Below, in pieces: positions 37,491-46,984 of a stretch of 64,000 nt of DNA. Every line of letters begins with the position of its first letter. Position 1 is the stretch's first letter. A program made the translations under genes and the position numbers. The stretch is taken from assembly GCA_947566075.1 (NCBI GenBank), contig CANOIM010000009.1, positions 16,055-80,054 of the forward strand. Reading direction: 5' to 3'. The notes beneath the pieces were generated by a model. The model searched no databases. It saw only the letters and a list, made by a program, of their open reading frames with translations, and was not told where the DNA came from. Source of the DNA: an uncultured Eggerthellaceae bacterium (lineage in GTDB: Bacteria; Actinomycetota; Coriobacteriia; Coriobacteriales; Eggerthellaceae).

Positions 37491-38009
37491 TTATCTGAAA
37501 TCGTCTGCTTGGTCCCCACCTAGAAGCTTCTGCTGCTCCTTCAGGTGCCGCGCTTTCTCAGCGGCGGAGACGAAGTTCTCCGGCGGCTCTTCTATCTCCA
37601 GGATCTCCACTTCGAAGGTGAGATCCTTCCCGGCCAGAGGATGGTTCATATCGAATACCGCCACGCCATCTTCAACGGCGGTCACCGTGACGGGCATGGG
37701 CACGCCGTCTTCTGAAGAGGACATCCAAACGCGCTGGCCCACCTTCACGTTGCCCCGAGGCACCTGCTCCATGGGGATGCGCTGGACGAAATCTTCCAGG
37801 TATTCGCCATAGGCCTTGTATTGATCCACGACGAAGGTGCGCTTTTCGCCCACCTCATTCATCTTGAGGATCTCTTCTTCGAAGCCATCGATGGCCATAT
37901 CCATGCCCGTTTGGAACTTCATGGGATGGTCTTTGTCAGCATGGCCGAACTCTTCGCCGTTATCCGTGGTTCCCACATAGGTGAGGGTGACGGTTGATCC
38001 AAGCTCCAT
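37491..38009 (-). CDS. FKBP-type peptidyl-prolyl isomerase, SlyD-like
   Basis: A 172-residue SlyD/FKBP protein: strand TVTLTYVGTTDNGEEF, the FKBP pocket and insert-in-flap (GFEEEILKMNEVGEKRTFVVDQYKAYGEY), and the FDMNHPLAGKDLTFEVEILEI end typical of SlyD. The histidine-rich nickel-binding tail of enterobacterial SlyD is absent; the C-terminus is instead a charged helix. It follows trigger factor by 12 bp on the same strand, forming a folding-helper operon. Confidence 0.9.
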   Translation of the reverse strand: MELGSTVTLTYVGTTDNGEEFGHADKDHPMKFQTGMDMAIDGFEEEILKMNEVGEKRTFVVDQYKAYGEYLEDFVQRIPMEQVPRGNVKVGQRVWMSSSEDGVPMPVTVTAVEDGVAVFDMNHPLAGKDLTFEVEILEIEEPPENFVSAAEKARHLKEQQKLLGGDQADDFR

Positions 38010-38021
38010 GGGGTGTCCTTT

Positions 38022-39323
38022 CTATTCCTCTATCTCAACGTGCGCGTTATCTACGAGCCACTGGGTGGCCTTGCGCTGCCGAGCCATCTTGCGCAGGTTC
38101 GACAGGCGGTTGGCCTCTTTCCAAGACTCCAGCTTCGCCTCACCGTCCTCTTCGCCTTCGAAGAGAGCAGCGATGTCATCGTCAGTGATATCCATCTTCT
38201 CATGGACGAAGATGGCATCCAGCGTGCGGTCGATAGCAGCCCGGCGCTGGGCCTCACGGCTGATGTCCTCTTTCATCTGCTCACCCTGGACACTGTTCTG
38301 GAGCATCCACTGCTGCAGATCCATGCCCTGCTCCTGCAGGTTCTCCATGAATTCCCGGCCTACATCTTGGCGGATGAAATCCACATAGTAGGTGGGCACG
38401 TCTTCGGTCAGGCGCTCCAAAGCAGCCTCAACGGCCCGGTCCAGCTTCAGGTGGGGGAGCTGCTCGGCCTTCTGCATCTCTATGTTGCGACGCATCTGCT
38501 TGTGCATGTCCTCAACGTCCATGCATCCCACCTTCACGGCCAAGGCGTCATCTATCTCCGGTAAGACCAGCTTCCGGAAACCGCAGACCTCAACCTGAGC
38601 ATGCAGCTCACCGTCACCGAAGTCAGAGCTGCCTGCTTCATCCTTCGCTTCGAAATCGAATTCGATGAGGTCTCCCACCTTGGTGCCGATGAGGTTCTCA
38701 TCGAAGCTCTCAGGCATGGTGCCAGCCCCCAGGCCCACCATGCGGGTGACGTTGTTCATCCCGTTGATCAGCTTGCCGTGATTGGTCACCGTCAGACGGG
38801 TATCCACGTAATCTCCCATCTGGGCCACGTGGTCTTCATCGGTGATCTTGTCCAACCGATGGTAATAGTCTTGAATATCAGCCAAGGCCTGTTGGATATC
38901 AGCCTCGGTGGCTTCCTCGGGCGGCAGTGTGATCTGCACCGGCTCATAGGAGGAGAGCTGCATCTCCGGTGCCACGGTGCCAGACACGGTGAAGGTGAAC
39001 GGCTTGCCTTCTTCCAGCATGGCGTCCACGTTGAATTGGGGCTCATCGATGAAGATGACATCCGCGCTATCAATGGCGGCGAAGGCATTGTCATTGATGA
39101 GCTTCTCAGCCACGCCGCCCATGGCATTATCGTGGCCACCAACCCCTTGTTCCAGCACTTCTTTCGGCGCCTTGCCCTTACGGAAACCCGGCACCTCACG
39201 CTGATTCAATTCCTTGAAGAATGCCTTGGCCGCAGCGTCCACCTCTTCGGCGGAAGCGGTCAGGGTGAGCACCACTTCCCGCGTGGATCCGTCCTCTTCG
39301 AAGGATCTGTCTTTGACTTTCAT
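38022..39323 (-). CDS. tig: Trigger factor, ribosome-associated chaperone
   Basis: A 433-residue trigger factor. The N-domain carries the ribosome-docking loop PGFRKGKAP (residues about 45-53); the middle is a degenerate FKBP-like domain (GDYVDTRLTV ... FDFEAKD); the C-terminal helical chaperone arms include MENLQEQGMDLQQWM and EAQRRAAIDRTLDAIF. ATG 39323 is preceded by GAGGGG; the TTG at 39335 is unlikely. A TACAAT -10 (39365-39360) suits this promoter. The end of the protein (HVEIEE) is acidic. It binds nascent chains at the exit tunnel. Confidence 0.93.
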   Translation of the reverse strand: MKVKDRSFEEDGSTREVVLTLTASAEEVDAAAKAFFKELNQREVPGFRKGKAPKEVLEQGVGGHDNAMGGVAEKLINDNAFAAIDSADVIFIDEPQFNVDAMLEEGKPFTFTVSGTVAPEMQLSSYEPVQITLPPEEATEADIQQALADIQDYYHRLDKITDEDHVAQMGDYVDTRLTVTNHGKLINGMNNVTRMVGLGAGTMPESFDENLIGTKVGDLIEFDFEAKDEAGSSDFGDGELHAQVEVCGFRKLVLPEIDDALAVKVGCMDVEDMHKQMRRNIEMQKAEQLPHLKLDRAVEAALERLTEDVPTYYVDFIRQDVGREFMENLQEQGMDLQQWMLQNSVQGEQMKEDISREAQRRAAIDRTLDAIFVHEKMDITDDDIAALFEGEEDGEAKLESWKEANRLSNLRKMARQRKATQWLVDNAHVEIEE

Positions 39324-39400
39324 ATACCCCCTCAACGCCTCTTCTTTGCAGTGCTACCATTGTATATCACCAGCCGTTGCGCACTGAGGGGATGGTAGAT

Positions 39401-39859
39401 ATGGGCTCCTATGCACAGGAACAACAGCTTATCAGCGAAGGCAAGGCCCAGCGCGGATATACCGCCAAGCGCTATTTCGAAGAGCTTGATGCAGAGCTTC
39501 CCGAAGAGGCCAGCAAGCTCTCCCATCGGCCGGATTATTCCCGCAGCCTCTTCGCACCGGAGAATGATGACATCTACCAAGAATTCTGCGCCTACGTTGA
39601 CCTGCCGAAGCCGCGCTTCTTCGATGCCCTAGAAGACCCTATCCGCGTAGAGGGCCATTCGGCGGCAGAGGTGTACTTCGCCATGAAGTCCAAGAATGAC
39701 CGCATCGTGGCCATAGACGGTGCGGCGGTCTACAACATGCTCTGCAACCTGCGGAAGAACCCTGAGCTCTACGGGAAGGTGCTGGAATTCCGCCCTACCT
39801 GCTACCAAGCTGGCTGTGGCTCCAAAGACGCCGCCTTCGACGCCGGTTACTACGACTGA
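39401..39859 (+). CDS. Small acidic protein of unknown function
   Basis: A 152-residue cytoplasmic protein with no family I recognise. It is rich in Glu, Tyr and Phe; the C-terminal half (IRVEGHSAAEVYFAMKSKND, then FRPTCYQAGCGSKDAAFD) has two cysteines 5 residues apart. ATG 39401 is best, with GAGGGG 9 nt upstream; ATG 39392 touches that site. It is divergent from trigger factor with a short shared promoter region and convergent with the transglutaminase gene (6 bp gap). Confidence 0.7.
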   Translation: MGSYAQEQQLISEGKAQRGYTAKRYFEELDAELPEEASKLSHRPDYSRSLFAPENDDIYQEFCAYVDLPKPRFFDALEDPIRVEGHSAAEVYFAMKSKNDRIVAIDGAAVYNMLCNLRKNPELYGKVLEFRPTCYQAGCGSKDAAFDAGYYD

Positions 39860-39865
39860 CCTTCT

Positions 39866-40684
39866 CTAGCGGGCGGGGGCTTCTTCGGAGGCGTTGTCGG
39901 TCAGGGTGGCGGAGACGGTTTGAGCCTGATCAGCGTTGCCCAAGAAGACGCCCCGCTCAATGGGGCAATCCTCGAAATCACGGCCCGTGGCGAAGAGCAG
40001 ATAGCAGTCATCCACGATGCGGTCATTGGTGGGATCAAGCCCTCGCCAGCGAAGGCCATCGTGCACCTCCACCCAAGCGTGGGTGGCCCCTTCCCCTATC
40101 ATGAGGCCCGTGACGTAGCGGGCCGGGATCCCGCAGGCCCGGCAGAGGGCTATCAGCACATGGGAATAATCTTGGCACACCCCCCGCTTCAAGGCGAACG
40201 CAGCTGCGGCATCGGTTCTGACGCTGGTGGCCCCTGGTTCGTAGGAGAACGCCTCATGCACGGCCCGCGACAGAGCGCAGGCGGCATCCCACACTGCGGG
40301 CGAGTCCGGAGGCGGGCAGATCACCGAACCCGCCACCTCCTGAGCCAATGTCACCATGGCCTCATCGGCGTGGGTGAGCGTAGAAGGTTGCAGGAACATA
40401 GGGTGCGCGGGCGTGGTTCCGGCCAGTTCGTTCGACACCATGGCCTGACCGGTGGCATAGAAGTTGAAACGGGTGTGCTTGTCTGGGCAGTACCCCACTA
40501 CCACGCGGTTCCCGAACCCATCCACCTGTTCGTTCAAAGGAATGCGGGGGAACGTGAAGACCTGGGACTCCATCACCTTCTGAGTATTGGTGGATTTCGG
40601 CAAGCAACGCAGGATGAAGCTATGGCGCCGCACCGGTTCGCTGAAGGTCAGCTCTGTTTCGAACACATAGGAGAGCACCCGCAT
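39866..40684 (-). CDS. Transglutaminase-like protease/peptide-modifying protein
   Basis: A 272-residue protein with an N-terminal beta domain of the bacterial transglutaminase type (TELTFSEPVRRHSFILRCLP) and a catalytic core: Cys in KRGVCQDYSH, His in THAWVEVH and Asp in GLDPTND. In bacteria this three-gene group (ATP-grasp, alpha-E, transglutaminase) is common and thought to build or cleave a peptide-like product. It follows the alpha-E gene with no gap. No signal peptide. Confidence 0.9.
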   Translation of the reverse strand: MRVLSYVFETELTFSEPVRRHSFILRCLPKSTNTQKVMESQVFTFPRIPLNEQVDGFGNRVVVGYCPDKHTRFNFYATGQAMVSNELAGTTPAHPMFLQPSTLTHADEAMVTLAQEVAGSVICPPPDSPAVWDAACALSRAVHEAFSYEPGATSVRTDAAAAFALKRGVCQDYSHVLIALCRACGIPARYVTGLMIGEGATHAWVEVHDGLRWRGLDPTNDRIVDDCYLLFATGRDFEDCPIERGVFLGNADQAQTVSATLTDNASEEAPAR

Positions 40685-41368
40685 CTAGAACACCTTCGCT
40701 ATGGTCTGGAGCATGCTGCCCAGCTCATCGTAGGAGATGCCGTCAGGAAAATCAGGGCTGAAGACCAGATCCACCAGCTTCTTGAAGGCCGCCCGGTCAT
40801 AGACGAGGCCCGTGCGGTCGATGCGGCTGGCCAGCTTCTGGGTTTCCCGGCGTAGGTCTTCCAGGTGGTAGCGCAGGCGCGTGTGAAGGTCCAGTCGTTC
40901 GATGGAGAAGCCGCATTTGATGATATTGCGGGCGGCGTTGTTCACGATGTAGTCATCGCAGCTGCCTTTGAACGCCAGGATGCAATCGATGACCGTCTGC
41001 AAGTCAAGCAGCGGCGCATCGGAGCATTCGGCCCGCTCGATGTCATTCAGCGCCATCTGGATATAGGCCACGGATTCTGACCCGATCACATCCCGCAAGA
41101 CCACCGCATCATCGAAGGCGGCCGACATGGAGAAGTGCACGGATGCCTCTAGGCTACGACTGAACAGGCATTCATCGAAGAAGGCGATGGGGTCATCGGT
41201 CTCTTGGTTGAACCCCAGCTCTTCCAGCTGGCCCTTCCAATTGCCTTCGGTGCTATCCAAGGCCGCATCATAGGTGGAGATGATGAACTGAAGCGTGGTG
41301 TAGCTGCGCTCCACGTAGCGGCCCAGCCACAGCAGCCGCATCACGCGTTCTAGCGAGAGAGAACCCAT
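40685..41368 (-). CDS. Alpha-E domain protein
   Basis: A 227-residue all-helical protein of the alpha-E family, recognisable from its opening LSLERVMRLLWLGRYVERSYTT (conserved Ala/Gly-Arg-Tyr-x-Glu-Arg motif), and paired with the neighbouring ATP-grasp and transglutaminase genes as is usual. Function unknown; it is thought to act with the ATP-grasp partner. Its ATG overlaps the end of the ATP-grasp gene by 19 bp. Confidence 0.9.
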   Translation of the reverse strand: MGSLSLERVMRLLWLGRYVERSYTTLQFIISTYDAALDSTEGNWKGQLEELGFNQETDDPIAFFDECLFSRSLEASVHFSMSAAFDDAVVLRDVIGSESVAYIQMALNDIERAECSDAPLLDLQTVIDCILAFKGSCDDYIVNNAARNIIKCGFSIERLDLHTRLRYHLEDLRRETQKLASRIDRTGLVYDRAAFKKLVDLVFSPDFPDGISYDELGSMLQTIAKVF

Positions 41369-42663
41369 GTGTCCTTGAACCCTCCTCCTTGGGATGAATT
41401 GACAACGCTGGAGCCTTCTTCCCGGGCATAGCGGGTAAGGCCACTGGGCCAGACCACCGTCTTCTTGCCTGAAAGGACGAAGGCGCGCAGGTCAGCTTTG
41501 CGCGGCACCAGCTTCCCATCCGCCCAGGTATCCAAGCATTGGAAGTCTATGACCTCTTGAGCGATGAAGCGGCGCGGCTCTGCCTTCACCTGAGCCAGCA
41601 GATCATCCAGACGGTCATCAGGAAGCTCACAACCGAAGACCACGCCGTAGCCCCCTGCTTCGGCCACATCCTTGATGACCAGTTCCTTCGCGTGCTCCAG
41701 GACGTAAGCCAGATCCTCCTCGTAGTAGGGCAGGTAGGTGGGTGCGTTCTGCAGGATAGGCTCCTCGTTCAGGTAATACTCCACCATCTTCGGCACGAAG
41801 TAGTAGATGCCCTTGTCGTCTGCCGCCCCGTTGCCCGGCGCATTCACCACGGCCACGTTGCCTGCGCGGTAGGCGCTCATGAGGTTGGGAACGCCGATGA
41901 GGCTCTCCGGCAGGAAGCAGAGCGGATCCAGGTATTCGTCAGAGAGCCTGCGATACACAGCCCCCACCCGGGCGTTCTTCGTGGCGTCCCGGTAATAGAG
42001 CACCTCTTCATCTACGAAGAGCTCTCCCGGCTCCGCCAGCACCGCGCCGATGCGCTCTGCCAGGTAAGAATGCTCGAAGTAGGCGGCGTTGTAGCGCCCG
42101 GGCGTGAGCACCACGTTGATGCCACCGCAGTTCACGTAGTCCAGCGTATCCTTGAGCAGATCAGCATAGGTGCGGTTGTCCACCAGCGGCACCGTACGGA
42201 AGGTGTCCGCGTCGCAGCGGCGGCAAAGCGTGCGCGCCACCAGCGGATAGGAAGCCCCCGAGGGGATGCGCAGGTTATCCTCCAGCACGTACCAGGTGCC
42301 ATCCTGGCCTTCCACCAGATCGATCCCTGAGATGTGGGAGTAGATCCCCTTGGAGGGCATGATGCGCTCGCACTGGGGAAGGTAGCCGGAAGAGGCGTAG
42401 GCGAAGTGCTCCGGCACTATGCCGTCACGGATGATGCGCTGATCATGGTAGAGGTCTCGTAGATATGCGTTCAGTGCGTCTACCCGCTGGATGAGCCCGC
42501 GCTCCAGCATCTTCCACGTGTCCGCTGCAATGACGCGCGGGATAGCATCGAAGGGGAAGAGGCGCTCCTCGAAGGTGCCGTCTTTATAGATGCCGAACTT
42601 CACGCCATAACGAGCCAACTGCTGGTTGATCTTGGCTGTCTGCCCCACCAGTTTCTTGTACAT
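41350..42663 (-). CDS. Circularly permuted ATP-grasp type 2 protein
   Basis: A 437-residue ligase-like protein of the circularly permuted ATP-grasp group, normally found with alpha-E and transglutaminase partners. Signature segments include GIDLVEGQDGTWYVLEDN, RIPSGASYPL, VNAPGNGAADDKGIYYFVPK and the C-terminal SSQGGGFKDTWVL. It probably forms a peptide-like bond with ATP; substrates are unknown. GGAGG lies only two bases before ATG 42663, so the true start may be an in-frame codon slightly downstream. First gene of the trio. Confidence 0.9.
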   Translation of the reverse strand: MYKKLVGQTAKINQQLARYGVKFGIYKDGTFEERLFPFDAIPRVIAADTWKMLERGLIQRVDALNAYLRDLYHDQRIIRDGIVPEHFAYASSGYLPQCERIMPSKGIYSHISGIDLVEGQDGTWYVLEDNLRIPSGASYPLVARTLCRRCDADTFRTVPLVDNRTYADLLKDTLDYVNCGGINVVLTPGRYNAAYFEHSYLAERIGAVLAEPGELFVDEEVLYYRDATKNARVGAVYRRLSDEYLDPLCFLPESLIGVPNLMSAYRAGNVAVVNAPGNGAADDKGIYYFVPKMVEYYLNEEPILQNAPTYLPYYEEDLAYVLEHAKELVIKDVAEAGGYGVVFGCELPDDRLDDLLAQVKAEPRRFIAQEVIDFQCLDTWADGKLVPRKADLRAFVLSGKKTVVWPSGLTRYAREEGSSVVNSSQGGGFKDTWVLSR

Positions 42664-42774
42664 ATCCTCCGCCGCCTTCGGGCCCCATGGATGGTCTGAG
42701 CCTCATTGTAGGCCAAAACGGGCACCCGAAAACCACGCAGGAGCTGGATGGGCTCGTATCTCAGGCCAGGTCAG

Positions 42775-43032
42775 TCAGGCCGGGTCAGCGGTGTTCAGGC
42801 GCAGGGCGCAGGCTTGCAGCTCATCCACCATGGCCTGGGTGGGGGCGCCGCCCTGCTCATCCAGCTGGAAGCACTCCCGGATGAATGCCACGTGCTCAGG
42901 TTTGAGCATCCCCAACCGCAGCGCCTCAGCGAACCCGTCTTCCACATTGGTGGATTTCGCCACCCGCCACAGATGCAGCGTGACCAGGCGGACTGAGCCG
43001 CGGAAGCGCTTCTCTACGGGCACCTCAGCCAT
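42775..43032 (-). CDS. Small protein at the end of the MoxR-VWA operon
   Basis: An 85-residue, helical, probably cytoplasmic protein without recognisable domain (VEKRFRGSVRLVTLHLWRVA, then a Leu/Glu-rich region). It begins 5 bp after the stop of the MoxR-methyltransferase gene on the same strand and is probably co-translated. It could be a partner or regulator of that system; nothing in its sequence says which. Confidence 0.6.
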   Translation of the reverse strand: MAEVPVEKRFRGSVRLVTLHLWRVAKSTNVEDGFAEALRLGMLKPEHVAFIRECFQLDEQGGAPTQAMVDELQACALRLNTADPA

Positions 43033-43037
43033 GGTCG

Positions 43038-45395
43038 CTACCGCTTGTAGACGTACATGCTGACGGATTCGAAGGCAGCACCGCTGTCATCATCTACCAT
43101 GGGCACGTCATAGTCTGCCTTGAACCCTTGGTCTGGCCGCACCGCGTAGGAATCTTCCACCAGGGGCTTCCCGAAGCCCGCCGCCTTCAGCCAGGCGAAG
43201 TTCTCCTCCCGGGTGCGCGCAGCCTGGATGCTATTCCCCAAGGCGCGCGCCTCATTGATGGTAGCTTCCGGACGCTCCCGGTCTGCGAAGACCGTTTCCA
43301 TGATGAGCAAGCCGCCCGGCTTCAGCACCCGGGAGAATTCCCGCAGGGCCTGCTCTTGGTCATAGAACAGCGTCATGACGTTGTTCACATAGACCACATC
43401 CATGGTCCCCGAACCCAGCCCGGCAGCCATGAGATCTTCCGGGTAGGCCTGGTAGAAATCCATGTTGTTGCCGGGCAAGCCGCTGTCATGCCAGGCGCGT
43501 GTGATGCCATCCTTGGATTCCTGGACGTAGGCCTCGCTCCAATCCACGCCGATGGCACGCCCCTCCATGCCCACCATGGAAGAGATCTTGTACACGCCCC
43601 GGCCCCGGCGGCTGCCAATGTCAAGCACCTTCTTGCCCTTGAGCTCAGAGGCAGGTAGGAGCATTTTGCAAATGGACGCGAACCCGTATTCGAACTGCTT
43701 GCCCCCGTAATATTCTGCCAGCGTCTTCTGATCGAACGCCTTCGTTTCATTGCTCATAGTTGTTCCTTCCTTGGTCATGACTTTCGCGGAAGCCGTTGGC
43801 TTCAAAGCGCTCAGCCCCACCCCTTGGCTGATATCCACTCCCGCATCCTTAGAAGTCAGCGGTGAGGTGTCCTGGACCTCCTGGTCACGCAGCTCCAGCT
43901 GGCTCACCCGCTCAGCCAGACTACTGCGGGCGGCATCCACCTGCAGCTCATCGTTGTGATCATAGTAGGCCTCGTTGCCGAAATGGGCGATGAAATCAGT
44001 GGTGGCGCGCCGAGTTGAGAGCTCCGCCACGAACACCAGCATCTCCCGAGAGGAGAAGCATGCTTCAACGAAGGCGAAGGCGTTGGTCATTTGGGCGGAT
44101 GCCTCTTGGGCAGCGGGTTCTATCTGCGCCGCTTTCGCTCCGAAGGCCTGCTCTATCACGGCGAAGGCCTCCTCGCCCACCGTAGCCTTCGCCAGCTGGC
44201 ACTCCGCCATGAGGTCATGGAACATCTGCAAGGCCAGCTTCTCGCGGCGCACCTTGGATTGAGCCACGGCCCCCGTGGCAACCAGCCGCGCCAGAGCCGC
44301 TTCGCGTGCGGTGATCTTCGGGGCCAGGGCCACATCCACGGCTTCCCCGGCCAGAAGCTCTGGCTTCACCTCCCGCAGCACATCCCGCACAGCCAACGCC
44401 ACGGCTTCGGCATCCAACACGGCCGAACAAACCTGAGCCAGCCCATCCAACAGGATGCCCAGAAGCGCCACGCGTTCGTCGAATTCCGCCGCCTTTGCTC
44501 GAGCCTGGATCTCCTCCGAAGGCTTTCCGGCCAGGATGGTGTCAACCTGGTAATCAGAACGGTACTTCGCGAACAGCGTGTAATAGACGGCGAACTGGTC
44601 AGCCACATCATCATCTCGGATGAACTGCCCGATCAGGTCACGATCCACGGGCTTGCCCAGCTGCTCATAGAGGGCTATCACGCAGGCCAGATCTTCCCAG
44701 CCCCGGGCCGTGACGAAGGCCTTGCCGCCACCTGGCTTGCTCTCCACCCGATAGAAGCAGTCCTTCTTCGCCTCCAGGAACGTGGTGACGGCAGGGTGTA
44801 AGCCACGCTCTACAGCGTAGGTGCGCCAAGCAGCGTAGTCTGGCTCCACGTCTATCTCACGCAGGCGGTCCAAGGTCACGATGTCGAACTCATGGACGGA
44901 ACGGTTGTACTCCGGCGGATTCCCTGCGCAGGCCACCACCCATCCATCGGGCACCTTGAACTTGCCAAAGGTCTTGAATTGCAAGAACTGGAGCATGGAG
45001 GGATAGAGCGTCTCAGATACGCAATTGATCTCATCCAAGAACAAGATGCCGCTCCGCAGCCCCGTGCGCTCCATGTAATCATAGATGGCAGACACGATCT
45101 CTGACATGGTGTATTCCGAGGTGTCGAACTGGAAGCCGTCAAAGGTGCGATGCTCTATGCGCGGAAGCCCCAGGGCCGATTGACGCGTATGATGGGTCAT
45201 GGAATAGGACACGATGCCGATGCTCAGCTCTTCGGCGATCTGCTCCATGATGGCCGTCTTGCCAATACCCGGCGCGCCCAAGAGGAACACGGGACGCTGG
45301 TGCACCGGCGGGATGACGAACAAGCCCGCATCATCCCGTTCCAAGTAGGCTTCTACGGTGTCTTTGATCTGTTGCTTAGCCTGCGTGATGTTCAT
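43038..45395 (-). CDS. MoxR-family AAA+ ATPase fused to a SAM-dependent methyltransferase
   Basis: A 785-residue protein. Residues 1 to about 330 are a MoxR-type AAA+ domain: Walker A GAPGIGKT (40-47), Walker B LFLDEIN (118-124), sensor-1 region VACAGNPPEYN. A helical acidic region follows. From M547 onward is a class I methyltransferase with KVLDIGSRRGRG (SAM loop), AIGVDWS and VLKPGGLLIMET. M547 (base 43757) is preceded by AAGGAAGG at an ideal 7 nt, so the methyltransferase could also be made separately. ATG 45395 overlaps the upstream stop as ATGA. GGAGGG precedes it. Confidence 0.88.
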   Translation of the reverse strand: MNITQAKQQIKDTVEAYLERDDAGLFVIPPVHQRPVFLLGAPGIGKTAIMEQIAEELSIGIVSYSMTHHTRQSALGLPRIEHRTFDGFQFDTSEYTMSEIVSAIYDYMERTGLRSGILFLDEINCVSETLYPSMLQFLQFKTFGKFKVPDGWVVACAGNPPEYNRSVHEFDIVTLDRLREIDVEPDYAAWRTYAVERGLHPAVTTFLEAKKDCFYRVESKPGGGKAFVTARGWEDLACVIALYEQLGKPVDRDLIGQFIRDDDVADQFAVYYTLFAKYRSDYQVDTILAGKPSEEIQARAKAAEFDERVALLGILLDGLAQVCSAVLDAEAVALAVRDVLREVKPELLAGEAVDVALAPKITAREAALARLVATGAVAQSKVRREKLALQMFHDLMAECQLAKATVGEEAFAVIEQAFGAKAAQIEPAAQEASAQMTNAFAFVEACFSSREMLVFVAELSTRRATTDFIAHFGNEAYYDHNDELQVDAARSSLAERVSQLELRDQEVQDTSPLTSKDAGVDISQGVGLSALKPTASAKVMTKEGTTMSNETKAFDQKTLAEYYGGKQFEYGFASICKMLLPASELKGKKVLDIGSRRGRGVYKISSMVGMEGRAIGVDWSEAYVQESKDGITRAWHDSGLPGNNMDFYQAYPEDLMAAGLGSGTMDVVYVNNVMTLFYDQEQALREFSRVLKPGGLLIMETVFADRERPEATINEARALGNSIQAARTREENFAWLKAAGFGKPLVEDSYAVRPDQGFKADYDVPMVDDDSGAAFESVSMYVYKR

Positions 45396-46975
45396 GATCT
45401 TCCCTCCAATTCCTCTTCCTCTAGCACCACCTTGATAGCCCAAGGCGGCACAGGCGGAAGCATCTCTCCTGTGTCTAGGAACACGAAAGCGGCATCGAAC
45501 GCGGGGGCCTTCTCAGGGAATTGCCCCAGGCCGTCCGTGAAATAGATCAACCCCTTCAGATCTGGCAGCCTGCCCGCCTTGCGCAGCCCTTCCACGTGGT
45601 CGAAGGCCGGGCGGAAGTCCGTCCCCCCGAAGCCGCGCACCACGAAGCCCTCCATCATCTTGTCCACATCCCGCAGATCTGTGATGAGCGTGTCTGACTG
45701 CACCCGGGAGTCAGCCTGGAGCACGTGGATGTTCACCCGGCTGGCGAAATCCTCTGAGGACTTCAATATGTCGAAGGTGTATTCCACGAACTGGCGCACC
45801 AAGGTCTCTCGCACGGATTCAGAGGTATCTATCACGATGACAAGATCTCTCAGTTGCTTGGTGTCTTGGTATTCCAGCGGCTCTACCAGCGGCATGTTGC
45901 CATAGAGGTCAAGCCCGTAGGTGTAGTAGATGTAATCGAACTCATCCATGTTCACCTTCATGTCTTCAGTGGTGATCATGAACTTGCGGAGGAAATCTCC
46001 GTAGCGCAGCCGACGTCGGTTGGCCAGAGCAAGGGCAGCCATCAGCTCTCCCGCCTGGTCACCGAATTCCGCTGAGAACGTCTCCAAGTCCATCTGGACC
46101 TGCTTGGCTATCTCTTCCCAATCCAGCTCTTCTGTTGACTTCTCTTCTGAAGAGCCCGCATCCGGGGCCAATGCGGTATCAGACGCGCTCTCATCTTCCT
46201 CAGCGGTGTCCGAATCCTCCCCTTGGGCGCTTGATCCCTCCAGCGGTTGCTTGACATCTGGAGGCAGGGGCTGCTCCTCGGCATCGGCCGGGTTGTCTGT
46301 GCGCAGCCCTTCGGTCTCCGGCTCTTCGCTCTGGTCATCATCAGAGTCATCCTCGGGCGCTGCTGCTGCCTGCTGGGCCTGCCCGTCTTCGAAAGCAGCC
46401 CAAGGGGTATGGTCATCCCGTTCGAACAAAGCGTGCCAAGTGTTCAGATGGCTGCGCCCGAACCCAAGATGCTGGCTGCCCTCCGGCACGCCCACGATAG
46501 CAGCCAACAGCTTGTAGAGCTTGTTCGGCACCAAAGACCCGCACACCCGGCGAAGATCAACGATGGCCTCTTTGCGGGCCTTATCCTCTTCGCTGGCGAA
46601 ACGGGCCCCACAGATATCCATGACCGCATTCTCCACGATGATGTCCGCGGTCAGGCTCCAAGCTTCGCGGTTCTGATAGGCCTTGGTGAAGGGATGCCGG
46701 AAGATGCAATGCATGACCAGATGCAGATGATCACGGATAGATTCATCTCCAGACTCTTGGAAGCGCGCGATGACCCGCGCAGGTTCCAAGATGACGCGCT
46801 TCCCATCGGTTGCCAGAGGGTAGGCGAACCCCGCCCGCGCAGGGAGAAGATCCATCTTCCACAGAGCCAAGTCCAAGAAGCGGAACTTCAGCATCAACTG
46901 CACCCGGGCTTCTTCCAGGATATCCTCAGCAAGCCTATCCTCCTGAAGCCTGCGTTGGATCTTCTGATCTTCCAT
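45392..46975 (-). CDS. VWA-domain protein with a histidine-rich (DUF2201-like) N-domain
   Basis: A 527-residue protein. The N-domain has RDHLHLVMHCIFRHP (H85, H89, H94), matching the metallopeptidase-like HExxH region of DUF2201 but without its Glu. An acidic, Ser/Glu/Asp-rich linker (about residues 205-290) follows. The C-terminal von Willebrand A domain has a MIDAS motif VIDTSES (D383), a GFGGTDF segment and IYFTDG. VWA proteins of this kind work with MoxR ATPases. ATG 46975 has AGGAGG 5 nt upstream and lies just after the LRR gene's stop; its own stop is fused to the MoxR start. Confidence 0.87.
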   Translation of the reverse strand: MEDQKIQRRLQEDRLAEDILEEARVQLMLKFRFLDLALWKMDLLPARAGFAYPLATDGKRVILEPARVIARFQESGDESIRDHLHLVMHCIFRHPFTKAYQNREAWSLTADIIVENAVMDICGARFASEEDKARKEAIVDLRRVCGSLVPNKLYKLLAAIVGVPEGSQHLGFGRSHLNTWHALFERDDHTPWAAFEDGQAQQAAAAPEDDSDDDQSEEPETEGLRTDNPADAEEQPLPPDVKQPLEGSSAQGEDSDTAEEDESASDTALAPDAGSSEEKSTEELDWEEIAKQVQMDLETFSAEFGDQAGELMAALALANRRRLRYGDFLRKFMITTEDMKVNMDEFDYIYYTYGLDLYGNMPLVEPLEYQDTKQLRDLVIVIDTSESVRETLVRQFVEYTFDILKSSEDFASRVNIHVLQADSRVQSDTLITDLRDVDKMMEGFVVRGFGGTDFRPAFDHVEGLRKAGRLPDLKGLIYFTDGLGQFPEKAPAFDAAFVFLDTGEMLPPVPPWAIKVVLEEEELEGRS

Positions 46976-46984
46976 CCTCACCTC

